DNA of 64,000 nt from Opisthocomus hoazin (Eukaryota > Chordata > Aves > Opisthocomiformes > Opisthocomidae). The translations under genes were made by a program, and so were the position numbers. The number at the start of each line of letters is the position of its first letter. Position 1 is the first letter of the stretch. Below, piece by piece: positions 1 through 39,899 of this stretch. The stretch spans positions 7,219,501-7,283,500 of the forward strand of contig NC_134419.1 of assembly GCF_030867145.1 (NCBI RefSeq), in the 5' to 3' direction. Under the pieces are notes generated by a model. The model was not told where the DNA came from and did no database searches. It was given only the letters and a program-made list of their open reading frames with translations.

Positions 1-706
1 ATCAAAGCTTCTACTTGGCTATAAACATTGTTAACAACAAGCCTTTCAGGAGTGTACAGAAAAGGCTGAAGAGAAGTATTAACACTTAACAGCAATGGAT
101 GCATGTTCGTAAAAGATACAGACTGACGCAAGAGCCCCAAAGTACAAAACATAGTAAGTTTACTGTATTATACTGTGACCAAGTATCTAGACAGTGTTTG
201 GTCAGGACAGACATTCCACATTTGTTTTATTTATAAGAAGTTTTACTTAAAATAATCTGTAAATTTTAATTTACACGCAAACAGACCTTTATTTAAACAG
301 ATGTCCTACCATATTTGTCTTAACATCAAGATTTATTTCACAATGTTAAGTCCTCTCCTTACCAACACTGTAACACAGTCAAGAAATCAAAAATTTTGCG
401 AGAATGCAGAACTTCATCTAGTGTGTACTCCTTTTGGAACTGGGAATACCTACGAAAAACATACAGATGCCATCTTAGTTTTAGCACAGCCCTTTGTGGT
501 AGACGTATTAGTATCACACAATTAGGCAGCTATAGAGCTGTTTTTACAAAGTGTAAGGCACTGGATGTAGAATTTATGCTGGGTATAATTCTCATGCCAC
601 AATAAAGAATATACCCTGCAAAGTATTTCTAAAAATAATACTCAGTTTTGCATGAATTTTTTAACAGCAACGTATGTTCAGTATAGAGGCAGACTACATT
701 ACTCAC
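1..706 (-). other. SCP2: SCP2 intron 7 (partial)
   Basis: This is AT-rich sequence following the exon 7 donor (reverse complement of 701-706). The next expected exon, beginning with a YSQFQDEYS-like peptide, was not seen on the minus strand here. The short plus-strand ORFs at 301-605 overlap in two frames and look like nothing I know, so I treat them as chance. Confidence 0.7.
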
Positions 707-3700
707 GGGTTGTTAGTTGAATGGCTATGATTCTTCCATGCAATTTTTGCAAAGTACTCTGGATTTGTCCCTGGAAGGGGAAAGCAACCTGTGTTGAAAC
801 ACTTTGAAATACAAACAGCGCGAACATAACATTTTAAATACCGTGTCATAAGAATTTGACCTTTACAAGCACCTTTACAAGAGGGTCATTGTTATCAAGG
901 CTTTCCTTACAACTCAGGTCTAAAAACTAGATAAAGACTATTAAACGTGGTTGAGTTTTAGCTCACAGAACATCCTAATTGGATATTTAACACTTGCTAA
1001 CGTCAAAATACAGAAAATAAGTACATTTGATTTGAGGCATTATTACATTACTGAAACCCGAATGCTCATTTTCCTACCAGTGCAAGACATACACTGGTCT
1101 ACAACTAAGTGCAAATAAAAGATGCTCAGCAGGCCAGCCTGTTACCTTGGAGCCAGTTCCCTTGTCTGGTGAGGGGGGAAGAAACGGCAGTGGCAGCAGG
1201 CTAGTACTATATATTGAATCAAATACCCAAAAGCTTTTGTCAGACAATTCAGTCCCAAGCCTATCTACCCATCCTAAGACACAAGGAAAAAATGCAGGAA
1301 GTTAAACAACCTTATCGCCCAGACCTTACAGAAGCACAAACCCTACCATTTGCATGACTACCAGATACTCTGTATCACAGCCATAATTTGTCTCCTGATG
1401 GGTTTGTTTGCCTACACATCACTAAGTTTTTCTGTAGATAACTCTTTATCCAAATGTATTCCCATATATGCTAGTTGTAGATGTTGCAGTTGTAGTACTT
1501 GGGCAAAAGAAAGGATGCTGAACGCTACCATTTTTTAAAAATGAAATCCTAATATGTATTTTTTAAAATCACTTCATTAAAAGAGGACAATGAAAAAAAT
1601 TGAACATACCATATTTCTCCATATATTCTTTGCCAGCACTTCCAAACATCTGAGGTGCTACTGGAGCACTTGCTAAGCCATATTTATTTACCATAATTTC
1701 CAAATGTTTATCCACTGGATTAGTTCTGTCTGAAAACTAAGAGAAATAGTTATAAAGCAAGTCATAATTTCCTTTTCTTTACATTGCCACAAAAAAGTGC
1801 CATGGATTTCAACTAGAGGTTTTCAATATTTTAACAATTCCAGTGGACAGTACATTGCACTTCAGTGACATGTTTTGAAGCATTCATAAATTCCTAACTG
1901 TAAGAAAGAGCAAATGGGCAGAAAACGCTTAACATTATCACCGCGCTTATTCACGGTAGGGACCACTCCTATGTGATTTCTACCACAGTCACTATTTTCA
2001 GCAGAGGACTTCAGGTATTTTCCACCTCAGCTCAAAATTCTACAGCTGATAGAGTTCCAGGTTATAAAATGAACACTGTAGTAGTATTTTCAAAGAAGCT
2101 TAGATAAAATATCGTACAGCATGTTAAAGATAACTCTTACTCATTTCAATCAGTTGTTAAATTTAACATTTCTCAGCCAAACTTCTGCATATGTTACCAA
2201 ATTTGGCAGTTCTGTAGTTAAATGACACACGGGCTCTAATGCCGTAAGGCAAAATACAAACAAAAATCCCACGCTTCTCCAGTTCGCAAAAAAAAAAGGA
2301 AGAGACAAGAAAGAAAGGTCTACAGAAGCCCTTAGGTTTTGGGAGCATGTTAACTGGTCAACTGAGTATCAAGCCAAAAGTCAGAAGACTTGGATTCTTT
2401 CTTCAATTTGCTGTGTCATTTTAAGACAGACACTTCAACTATTCAGTGCTTTGGTATTCTATCGGGCATTTTCATTATTCCCTGTTAATCCTACCTTTAA
2501 TGTCTTCTTGTCAAAATACTAAAAGCATGACATACTGCATAAAATCAATCCTAAACATTCCATGCAAAATTTGTATATCATAGCTGAAATCAGACTCATA
2601 AAATTCATTAAGTTTCCATGGATAAGAATAACGGTTTATTTTGTAATCCTCTATAACAACAGCTTAAAGTAACTGATATTTATAAGAATATGTCTCAGAG
2701 ACTGAGGAGGTGTATTTCATCTACACAGATAATGAAGCGTATAAAGCGTTTCACTTACACCTACACCAAGGGATCCTTTTGCCATCCTCTCAAAGCCAAG
2801 TGCCAAAACACAATCTGCCAAACCTTAAAATAAAATTTGTGGCTATTTAAAACACAGTGTAATTATAAATGACATTACGTACTAACAACTACTGAATTAC
2901 AAGAAACATAGATAAGCACCTACCAGATGCTCTTCCTCCTTTCTTCATTTTTGAAAGAGCTAAACTGGGGTGGGAATGGTATTGATACAAACATATTGAT
3001 GCTGAAGAATGAGAGTTCACTACAACGTTTGATTTATTTTCAAACTATTTGACAGCAATTATCTTAGATGACCAAGCACTTACGTCTCTGCTACAAATAC
3101 TAGAATAAGTATACAGAATGTTACTACAGTTTTCAGTATAGAAATGTCAGCACTTACATGCAAGAAAGTATCAAAGTCCACAAAGGAAGTACAGAAACAG
3201 AAGGAAACACTCCTCTGTCAGTTCAAAGCATAGTCTGTCAGAAGGCTTTGCTCTGTTCCCCTCCCTGCCAAAAATTCGTTAGTCAAACACTTATGTTAAC
3301 TTCAAGTTTAAAAAAAAAAAAAGCTAAGCTTTCTAGCAGATTCTTCTCTCATCTTCATCCTGCAGAGTCTAGTGTCTTGCAGTACTGTAACACAACTTGT
3401 TCCACACTACTCCAAACAATTCTTCCAGAAAAAACTTAGCTGGCTTATTACTTACTAGGTTGATACAGCTTGTGACACAGGAAAGGATGTTTATATCCAT
3501 ATACACCATCTTACTGCATCACAGACATAGTCTCTAAGGTGCACACATAATGCTCCAGTTCATAGTGACAATCTTACTCTTTTAAGTGCTTGGTCTTCTA
3601 TTTGTGTATACAGCTGACCAACCTTTTCAGCTGAGTGAGGCAGAAAACAGTTTTGCCTATGAGGACAGGACATTTACAACTCAGTACTCACACATTCAGT

Positions 3701-6700
3701 GGCTCCGTTCTTCATTCAGGTTATGTTTATAGAAATAGAGGATATGTATTATCCAGAGCAAAACAACTCACCTCCTTCTACTAGTTGTCTGGCCATGAAC
3801 AAAGCAGTTGATCCAGTAGCACAGTTGTTGTTAACATTAATGATAGGAATGCCAGTTAAACCCAAACTGTGATAGATAGCCCGCTGTCCACAGGTTGAGT
3901 CACCTTTACACAGACACAAGATTAAAATAAGGTACATGCTCTAATATCATCAGCAAAAAGAAATCCCACCATGTATGTGCAATGCTACCACTTCAACTGT
4001 AAACCTGAACTTTCGAACTGTCATCTTGAGTATGTCTCTCAAGTATCCACAGTACAAGAGCCTTACAAACAAGATGAAAATCATCAATTAAAACAGAAAT
4101 TTGGCCTGCTTCTGTGATAACAGGCTGTGAATCAACGGAAGGTAAATGGACTGGACAGAAACATCTTAGAGGTGTGGCTTGGAAGCTGCTATAGGTATCA
4201 CAGCTGACTGACCCTACTTCAGTTGCCAAAATACAGTCATTAATATAGAAACAGGAAGAAAGTAAATGGAAAACTCTCTTTGGAATGGAAACAGATTTCC
4301 CCATAACAGAAACCTGATTTTGACTGCTTTGAGAAATACATCAGGCATCTACGAATTTGAGTGACAGGAAAAGGTTCAAACCAGTCATTTAACACCATCT
4401 CCTTTCACTACAATAAGCACGGACTGCAAGTTAAAAGATTCTGCTAAGAGTGTCTACTAGAAATCTGTTTGAGGGTTGTGCTGGTTTTAGCTGAGAGAGT
4501 TAATTTTCTTCATAGTAGCTAGTTTGGGGCTATGTTTCCCAGCCAGAGCAGGGCAAGGGGAGGAGTTCATTGCAATGTTAAACCCCATAATGTGGCCCAA
4601 AGGGACCAGGGGTGGATATTATAATGGAAACACCTTCAAATTCTTGTAACCCAGGATCTGAGTTCCATGTTATGGGAATTACTATAGCGGAAACCACCCG
4701 AACCAGTGGAGGACAAGCCCTGCAAGAAGCAGTGCAAGTGCAGCAGTGACCCAACCCGAGCTTGCTTTGGTGCCCAGAAACTCCACGCAACACACCACCT
4801 CTCTTGTCCTGAGTGACCACTGTAACAGACGGAGCCCAATGTCATGGATGAAATTAACTCAATGGACATTCTGTGAACATTTTACAGGGGTGGTCCACAG
4901 ATGAAGGGAATGATAGCTGTGTATTGTATCAAACATTGGGAAGGCGGGTGGGAGTCAATGAGGATGTATTGGATAGCGTGTGCCCTGAGCATGACATAAA
5001 TGATATGGAATAACGGGTGGAGAATGTGCTGGTTTTGGCTGGGACAGAGTTAATGTTCTTCACAGCAGCTAGTACAGGGCTATGCTTTGGGTTTGTGCTG
5101 AAAACAGTGCTGATAATACATGGATGTTTTCGTTGGTACTGAGCAGGGCTCACACTGGCTTTACAAGGCCTCTTCTGCCTCTCGCCCCACCCCACCAGTG
5201 AGGGGGCTGGGGGTGCACAAGGAGCTGGGAGGGGACACAGCCGGGACAGCTGACCCTGGCTGACCAAAGGCATATTCCATACTGTATTATGTCATGCTCA
5301 GCAAATATACAAAGCTGGGGGGAGAAGTAGGAAGGGGATGACACTCAGAGTGATGGCATTTGTCTTCCCAAGTAACCATTGCGTGTGGTGGAGCCCTGCT
5401 TTACTGGAGATGGCTGAACACCTGCCTGCCAACAGCATGTAGTGAATGAATTCCTTCTTTTGCTTTGCTTGCCTGCACAGCTTTTACATTACCCGTTAAA
5501 CTGTCTTTATCTCAACCCATGAGTTTTCTCAGTTTTACCCTTCCAATTCTCTCCCCCACCCCGCTAACAGGGAGCGAGTGAGGGGCTGGGTGCTGCTTGG
5601 TTGCTGGCTGGGGTTAAACCATGACAAGGGTCCTGCCGGTAATGAAGGCAGGGCAGCACTGTGTTGGTATCTGAACAACTCAGTCTTGTCTACATCAGCG
5701 GTGAAGCATTAATGTGGGAGACGGGGATAGGAGCAGATTGCTGCGGTGAGCAGAGAGCTAAAGTAAACAAGATAAGAGAAAGAAAGGGGCCCTTGTTACC
5801 TGTAACTACAAGCACACAGACAGCGTGCGATCAGCAGCCTCGCTGGCTGGCCTGCACGTGATGTGTCTGCAGATTGGCTAGAAGCTGAGTAAGAAACTCC
5901 TGCGAATAGTTGCCTTATCGGGATGGAAAGTCCCGAGCTGTCTCACATCTGGGTAAAGATGTACAAAGCACTGCTTGCAAAATAAACTTTGTCTCACTTT
6001 CACCTCGAGTCCGTGCTGTAATATGCCACACATTAATCTGGAGCTACGCTAATGCATGTACTCTCAGTAATCTTATTACAGTACATTAAACATGGTTATG
6101 TATTTATATATGTCCATAGGATTAAAATAGTTATGAACCTCTCAGAGCAGACCTCATCTATCACTTAGAGTCAAGTCCAAGCAGGTATCTTTTCTGTCCA
6201 CTTGGGATGAAAGTGCAAGCACACAGTACGTGTTTGGTCTCCAAAATACCCCTAGCAAGTGTCTTCAACACAAGAGCACTGGATAAACAAGCATATCCAT
6301 TCTACTGCACACACAGCATCACACAAAGAACGAAACAACTTGCAAGTCTATTGCCATACACATTATAATACAAAAGTTTTGCACCACCTGAATAAATATA
6401 CCACCTGATCTTGCTGAAAGAGCTACTTGTATAAACCACATTTGCAAGACATAATTTTACGGAAATCTTTCCATACGCACGACTCGAACTGTAAACTCCA
6501 CAAATAAACAGAGATCTGTGATCACTAAAAATAATAATTTTTTAAAAGTTTGAGACAGTTCTACAAACTGACACAATTAAATACTATAACCTGAAACTGA
6601 TGGGATTCCCTATACTTTACCCACACAGATGTCTGCAAATGTCACAGATGTCACATCCCAATCAACTGACATTACTTACCATAAACATAACCCACACATG

Positions 6701-9306
6701 CCTGCTCCACTGCTGAATAAGGAATCCCAGCATCAGCTAGAGCCTTCTGGCCTGAAAAAAAGTTTATAAGTTGAAAGGAGGGGGGAAAAACAAAAAAAAA
6801 CCTCCCAATCGTAACAAGCAAACCTAGCTTAGTAGGTATGATTAGTGCATTCACAAGCGAGTAAGAAAGCTGTAAAAATTCCTTGTTATACGATGCAAAT
6901 GGTTAATCTAGTCCTGCTTATTAATTCTCATAAGGACAATTTTGCAGTATTTTGAGTTCTAAACAAGCTCCTTTATCAGAAAATTTCATGTAATCAATTC
7001 TGTGTTCATGCACAAAGGTTGTTTGTCCCAATGAAAGTATGTTTGAGTAATACAGGTAGGCATGATTTCAGTGTCCAGTTCAATTCCTACCCTTATGACT
7101 TCAGTACTGGAAGGCAGTGAGTTGAACAGGTTGGTTATAGATTTTGTGAAAGTGCTCCTTTTTTACCAGTTTTAGATTTGCTTTTTTGTATGTATCTATT
7201 CACTGAACAGTAGCTGCTTCTTCACACGTCTAATAATAAGGTTGACTGTAAGAGTTAAAATAAGTGACAGCAATCGAACTAAATGCTTTCTTTATGATTA
7301 ACTTACCCGCCTCCTTAGCCATATCGGGGTAATCACCACTCTCCTCACCAGGCTTTGAGAACTGACAAGAACGAAAGAAAAGGAAAAAAAAAAGGCAAGA
7401 ACAAATCATAGTGAGATTTAATACCTCTTTTGCTCAAATTAGTATATTTAAAAGCTTTATAACTAACTTAAAAACAGGTTTGTGAACAATCCGTTTTAAA
7501 TAATGCAGACAATTTAATTGACCCAAAAGCGCACGCACAAATCCGCACAATTCCCAAGTGCTACTGCCAGACACTGTGATGGCTAAAAATCACAAAATAG
7601 CGCTATTTTATGGAAGCTGAGGACCATTTTTGCTCAGTGTTAAAGATCCATGACTTGTATGGAGATGGACACTAACCCTGCCCAAAGCCAGTGGGTGAGA
7701 CAGAGAATAACTGTCACCTCCACTGATTCATTATAATACACACATAATATTCAGGCTTTGACAAATATGACCCTTGCACTTTATTTTTTTATGTAACAAG
7801 AAAATGCTTGTTCTTTGTACAGTACTTCATTCTACATAAGCCTCCCTTTTCTCAGCCTTATTCCACTTTGTTACAAATCATATCGTACCGTACCCCTCAC
7901 GGTAGTGGTGGTATTTCTTATTTCTTTGTAGTATGACTCATTAGAGTCCACCAACAAACACATGCGTTTGGTATTTTCACCTCATTAACAAAAAGTGCCA
8001 CTGCTAAAAAAAAAAATCATCTAACTACTAACAAATTATTTGACTTTCACTGTTAGGATATAAAAATTGCTATCTCCTCATCCTTACCTCCCCAACTCCA
8101 GCCTTTTGCAACACTTAGCTGTACTTTCTGCAGTGCCTCCTTCCCTTAATTTAGACAGAGAACTTTCATACTGAAGGCCATAAGAAAAATGAGCCAGCAA
8201 ACTGATCATTGTAAAAGTCTGTAAGAGCGATTGATGTTACTTGGGCTAACAAAGAGGGAAAAGGGGTATTGACAATTGCTCCAGTCACACTAAACTGGTA
8301 GCTGAGATGATTCGCTTCTGAAAGGCAGGGTCTGTGGCACTGACAAGTACACACACGGGAAACGCGGACTGCCGTTTGGAGAAGGCAGACCAATTATTAG
8401 CAAACGTTAAATCACTAAGACGAAAATAAAAGGGAAAGGATGCAATCCTAAAAGAATTCACAATAAAATGCCTAATATGCAGTATAGTGTCTGACATGTT
8501 CTAGTTGTCTCTTCCATGCTCTTGTTTCTTCCTCGACCACACCACAGATGAGCTTAAGGTGAGGTCCAGTAACTTCCACAGCTACACTCTGGGACCCGGT
8601 CCAATAAAAGCAATTAACAGAGTGAAGACTTTAACCGTTTATTTCCCCCCGTATCACATCACGCGCTGAAGAAGTGCCCATGCAGCAACAAAACAAGTTA
8701 TTGGGGGGGGGGGGGGGCTGTTTCTGATTACTCTGGCGAACACCAAGGTCGCTTTAGGCGTCACCGACCGAGGTAACAACGGTTCCTGCAGCTTTTGCTC
8801 CTCTCTGAAAGCGCGCCACGCCGTGTGAACTCCGTGCCGGGAGCCCGAAGGGCAGCAGGGGGGAAGCGCCCCAGGAGAGCCCCTGCCCCGGGGCCGCCGC
8901 CGCCTCCCGGCTCCCAGCAGCGAGGGGCCGAGCTCCTGCCCAGAGGCCGCAGCGACACGGGGACGCGCTCCGGCCACCGCAAGCCCACGTCACCCACCCG
9001 ACCAACGCAGCTCCGAAACGTCCCGCCCGGCCGCAGGCTCCAGCCCCCCCGCGCACACCGGCCACAGGCTCGCCCAGGCCCGGCACCGCCCGCCTCTCCC
9101 CTCAGCCGGCGCCCGCCCTTCGCCAGGGGCCTGATCCCCACCCGGCCCCCACCGCACCGCCACCCCCCGCCCCGAAGGGGAGCGGCGTCAGGAGCGCCGC
9201 CGGCAGCCCCCCCTCCCGCCTCCCGCCCCCCGCCCCGTACCTTGGTCATCCCGACGCCCACCACGAACACCCGGCGCTGCATGATGGCGGCGGCGCGCGC
9301 TCCCAT
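707..9306 (-). CDS. SCP2: SCP2 / SCPx, sterol carrier protein 2 with 3-oxoacyl-CoA thiolase domain (5' part, seven coding exons)
   Basis: Encodes the N-terminal part of the peroxisomal thiolase SCPx, which cleaves branched-chain 3-oxoacyl-CoAs in bile-acid and branched-chain fatty-acid oxidation. Coding exons, in transcript order: 9241-9306, 7307-7361, 6680-6751, 3772-3903, 2759-2823, 1610-1736, 707-770. All have AG/GT borders and joining phases (193 codons plus 2 nt). Recognisable peptides include [43 protein letters not shown] and [18 protein letters not shown]. The Cys in NNNCATG (about residue 92, human Cys94) is the thiolase nucleophile. Exon 5 ends at the strong gtaagt donor and exon 6 starts TTTTCAGAC, which keeps the conserved FSDRT peptide; the nearby alternative sites would delete three residues. 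The start is the upstream ATG (9304-9306); a second in-frame ATG lies at 9280-9282. The rest of the thiolase domain and the C-terminal SCP2 lipid-transfer domain lie beyond position 1. Confidence 0.95.
4477..5626 (+). mobile_element. Internally deleted ERVL-like provirus, with 5-bp target site duplication
   Basis: The element starts TGTGCTGGTTTTAGCTG and ends GGTTAAACCATGACA, and is flanked on both sides by the direct repeat AGGGT (4472-4476 and 5627-5631). A full LTR occupies about 5028-5626; it holds CATAAATGATATGG-like sequence just upstream and a late ACTGTCTTTATCTCAACC stretch. Only the first ~60 bases of a second LTR copy (4477-4537) remain at the left. About 490 bases of apparent internal remnant lie between, ending in a purine-rich GGGTGGAGAA just before the 3' LTR. 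A 5-bp duplication fits ERVL-type integration. No gag, pol or env reading frame remains. The family resembles a widespread bird ERVL LTR known to me from other genomes; the exact family name would need a Repbase search. It lies in SCP2 intron 3, in antisense orientation to SCP2. Confidence 0.8.
5660..6032 (+). mobile_element. Possible LTR of a second retroviral family
   Basis: A ~370-base unit runs from TGTGTTGGTATC to ATATGCCACACA. It carries an AATAAA hexamer followed by TTTGTCTCACTTTC near its right end, as in the R-U5 part of many bird ERVK/ERV1-type LTRs. It begins 33 bases after the ERVL-like element. No clean target duplication could be found, so the boundaries are approximate and the classification is tentative. 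Confidence 0.4.
8703..8717 (+). repeat. Poly-G run (15 G)
   Basis: An uninterrupted run of 15 G lies at the left shoulder of the SCP2/ECHDC2 CpG island, in SCP2 intron 1. The run length is probably polymorphic and error-prone in sequencing. Confidence 0.9.
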
Positions 9307-9526
9307 AGCCCCTCCGCCGCGGGAGACGCCGAGACCCCTGGCACGGGCAGCGGCGCGCGGCAGCCAGGCGGAGAGGCGGGGCGAGCGCGCGAGGCGGTGG
9401 CGGTGTGGGGAGGGAGGGAGCCACCTCCCCTCTTTCTTAAAGGCGCAGCGCCCCTCTGGGCGGTCCCGGAGGCCCGGCCCCTTGCTGCCCCGCTCCAGCA
9501 GGCGGCGGAGCCCGGGGAACGGCGCC

Positions 9527-15924
<6,398 letters not shown>

Positions 15925-16073
15925 TGCTTCCTACCTTCCCCTTGATGTTTTTGAAGGTAAAGGAGGACTGAATCCCATTGATTTCTTGGGATTATTTTTA
16001 TGACTGCATTCTGTGTACTTAGGTCCTTGCCTTGGACTGCATTTCTGAATACTCCACTGGATCGTTTTGCTGT

Positions 16074-16079
16074 AATAAA
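16074..16079 (+). promoter_or_regulatory. ECHDC2: ECHDC2 polyadenylation signal
   Basis: An AATAAA lies 150 bases after the ECHDC2 stop codon and is the first canonical hexamer in the 3' UTR. Confidence 0.75.
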
Positions 16080-19000
16080 ACAAGATTTAACTTTGTACAT
16101 CTGATCTTTTTAAAGTGCATACATCTTAAGTCAGTGGTTATGGCTCTCAAACAGATGTCACGTAAGGGGTATGGAGAAGTTCTGGCTCAGTATAAGCAAA
16201 TTTAAAAACAAAATCAAAAAAACCACCAAACCAGAAAACATGATGTATCTAAACACTGATAGGGAGAAGAAAAACAAACAAACAAACATCACTCAGAAGA
16301 GAAAGTCAACTTACAACAAAAGAAAACCTTCCTAAGCTTGCTTCCCATTATCAGTGCATTTACAACTAATCAGCCAGCACAAGCAGCACTAACACAGAGC
16401 AATGGGGTTTCACACCAGTTCTGTTGTGAATAGTGCAGAACACCGAGCTATCGCTCCAGCCAACTGAACTTAGGCCTCTGGTACCAGTGCTTGAGAAAAT
16501 GCAAGGCCTCTGTGTGCACGTATATACAGCCACACTATCAGTCCATGCTAGACATCTCAGGCATGTCACCTCTCTCTCATCACCTATTTTCCTCTCTTGT
16601 CTGACTGGAAGTTGAAGTTACCCTCTGCTTAGAGGTTCTCCAGTGCTGAGACATACCACGCACTTTAGCTTCCCTAGACTAGGGCTTTCAAGAAAAAGTG
16701 AATTAGTATAATTTGAGAAATGTATTTTTAGTAAATAACTTTATGGGTTATCAAGATATACTTACAACATGTGGCTTACCACATTGGAACTGGGGCGTCA
16801 CTTCATGCTATCATAGTCTCGAAGCAAACCACCATTTCACTTGTGCCAAAAGTTAACCGAACAATTCTGTGGGTAAGGTAACCTTACCAGATTATACATG
16901 TACAAGTTTCCTATATAAAGATCTGTAAAGGTAAAGCAGAGTCAGGATCTTCAGCCTTCACAAAAAAGATGGCAAATGCCACAAGTGGAAGACAAGAGTC
17001 TAAAAGTTGCTTCCAGAATTATTTTACCCTGGCAGGAGCTCCTGAAGCTGCACAGGAATGTGAAGAGACCTTTCTGTAATCAGCAGGTGCAAGTAAATTT
17101 AGTGGATTTGTACCTTGTAGGCATTCATACTTTTCAGCTTAGAAGAATTCTGCTCACTGTTTGTTTGCCTGGAGCAGGCGGGAACAAAACAAGAAGGGTA
17201 TGGAAAATCATTTACAATCTCTGTGCTTGCTGGTTGCAGAACTTCATGAGGCAACACTTTCACTGTCTGGACTAATGCCAGTATCACATTTGTTTTGTGC
17301 TGCACCTAGCAGCAGCTTCCCCCCCACACACTTAGTTAAAATACTTTAGCAAATTCTCCTGCTACTAGGAAAAAAACAGTACTGTAAGGAGAGTTGTCAT
17401 CTTTATTTTAAAGTCTTGTAGCAATTGATTTATATTCATTCTATTAACACCAATGTTGACAAGTTTTGTGTTCCATTTCATGTAACGGAAATTTCATTGC
17501 ATAAGTCCCATAGCAGACATCTCAGAAGGGCTTGCAGGCCATTTTTCATTTTTTAAACCACCTTCACAATTCAAAGCTATAACCAATTTAATTTCTTTCT
17601 GAATCAAGAAAACTGTATATAACCAGATACACACATGAAAATGATGCTAGCCAAATTATACCTTTGTACAAAAAGCAATTACACAACATTGATTAAATTA
17701 CTGGCTCAGTACCTTTTGAAGTTGCTGAAATACACAATAGCTAGATTATTGAAGATTAGAGGTGATGTTTTCATTTGAAAGATGGGAGTTGGGAGAGGGA
17801 AGGAGTTAAAAATAGTAAAATATGGTCATCATGAAGAAGCCATCCCTGCTAGTAAGCTACAAAACATCAGTTTTCTTTTTAAACTCAATTACCAATATAT
17901 TTACAGAAGAGTCTCTGAACATCAGTCAGTTGCCATGGAAATATGGAGACTAACCAGATAAACAAAAACAATACCTGAAATTGAATTTAGTTTGAGTGCA
18001 CATGCAGTTTGCTTCCATCACCTGTATTTTATCAGGCATCTATATGCTGTGCAATACGTTTCATTCAACACATCATTTGAAACCCATAGGTAACCCAGAA
18101 AGGAGTAAGTTGTTACCATTTATGTAAAATTTCACACTTCACAAAACAATGCAATTGACACAGGACTCACATAGAACATTGGGTGATACTTTGCACTGTG
18201 ATGACTTGGAAGTATAATTCACTGCACAATACTGACAGAATATTTACAGAAAACCACAGAGCAATCATTAATCTCTTATAAATAAGGTGACCAAATATCC
18301 TGGGCCTCCTAGCAAGACATGCAATCCCCTTCACGATGAAGACAAGTCAGTATTTTGCTCTAATGAGCCTTCTCCTTTCCCTAACAGTATTCTAAAAACA
18401 AAAGAAAGATATCACACACAACCAAAAGTAGTCAAATAACAACAAAAACCCCTTCTTGTTATCAAGTTTAAAATCAAGCTTAGTCCATCATTTTAGTATT
18501 GTGTCTCCTTTTAATCCTGTTTCTATTGCTTACTTTAGCAGGTTTCCCCTTTCCCCGATTCCATGCCAATCCCCACCTTACTAAGAGCAGGGAGGACTCA
18601 GGAGAGCTGAGCTGCAAAAAGGCACTGCTCTAGCAAGAAGGAAAACAAAAGAACACAGCTTGCAGGCAAAAGGAAAAGGAAGTTGAAGACCCCATTTGTG
18701 TTTAGAAGGGTTATGAGACAGTGGACACTTTGGTCGCCTTAGTTACAAGTCTCACTGTAACCTGCATGCATGTACTTTTGTTTTAATCTGTAGAAGCGTT
18801 GAATCTCACAACCACACACAGCTCTATCCAAACATCAAACGGGTAAACAGTGTTATGAACAGCAATCATAGGGATGAAATAACTTTCTCTCCCAGAAGTC
18901 ATAAAACAGGATATTCCTAAAAGTCTTTTTTTCAGATGTGCATATTGATCTGTACAAGTCCCATCTCCTTGTAGCCATCAGTAATCCTACAGGTACGACC

Positions 19001-19207
19001 AGCTCAAGCAGCGACCCTTTACAAGTTGCATATGCGGTTGCCATTAAAGTTGACATTCACCAGAGCTTACCGTACATGGTTCTGGGTACCACAATTATCG
19101 GCAAATCACTTTAATGGTGACCACTATATTACAAGTTACTCCAAATACACACACATCAGAAAGGATTATTACAGAGACAATACTTTACACTCCTATACCT
19201 GCAGCCT
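16080..19207 (-). other. ZYG11B: ZYG11B 3' UTR / convergent intergenic stretch
   Basis: About 3.1 kb separates the ECHDC2 polyadenylation signal from the ZYG11B stop codon. It has no coding sequence or repeat that I recognise and is AT-rich with many ATTTA-type words, as expected for the long 3' UTR of ZYG11B (known to be long in mammals). A minus-strand AATAAA is present at 17402-17407, among possible others; the true transcript end cannot be fixed from sequence. Confidence 0.5.
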
Positions 19208-39514
<20,307 letters not shown>

Positions 39515-39899
39515 GGCGGCGCTGGGTGCCGGAGGCGAGCGCCCAGCGAGCCGGGGCCCGCAGCTTGCCTCTTTTTTTTATTTTTTTTTTCCCCCCCCCC
39601 GTTTTTTACCCCTCCCCCCCTTCCCCGACCTGGAAGTGAATCCGCCTCAGCCGGCCGGGAAGCGGCGCCGAGCCCGCCTCCCTTAAAGGGCCCGCTGCCT
39701 GCTCCGCGGGGGGGCCTGGGGACCCGGGTTCGAGGACGGGGAGCGGGAAGCGTCGGGAGAGGGGCCCGTCCTGCGGGGCGCGGGGCCGCAGCACCCCGCG
39801 TCTGGCGGGGCAGAGGCCGCCGAGGTCCTCTGCCAGCTCCTTCTCCGCGGGTCGCCTCTCGCGGCCAGTTCACCGCCAGCCTTGTGCTGGTCGCTCACA

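Noticed and set aside
2757-2761. Alternative SCP2 exon 5 donor (gtgtaag) paired with an acceptor at TTTTCAG
   Set aside because: It joins in frame but removes the conserved FSDRT start; the gtaagt donor with the TTAG acceptor restores it and has a better consensus.
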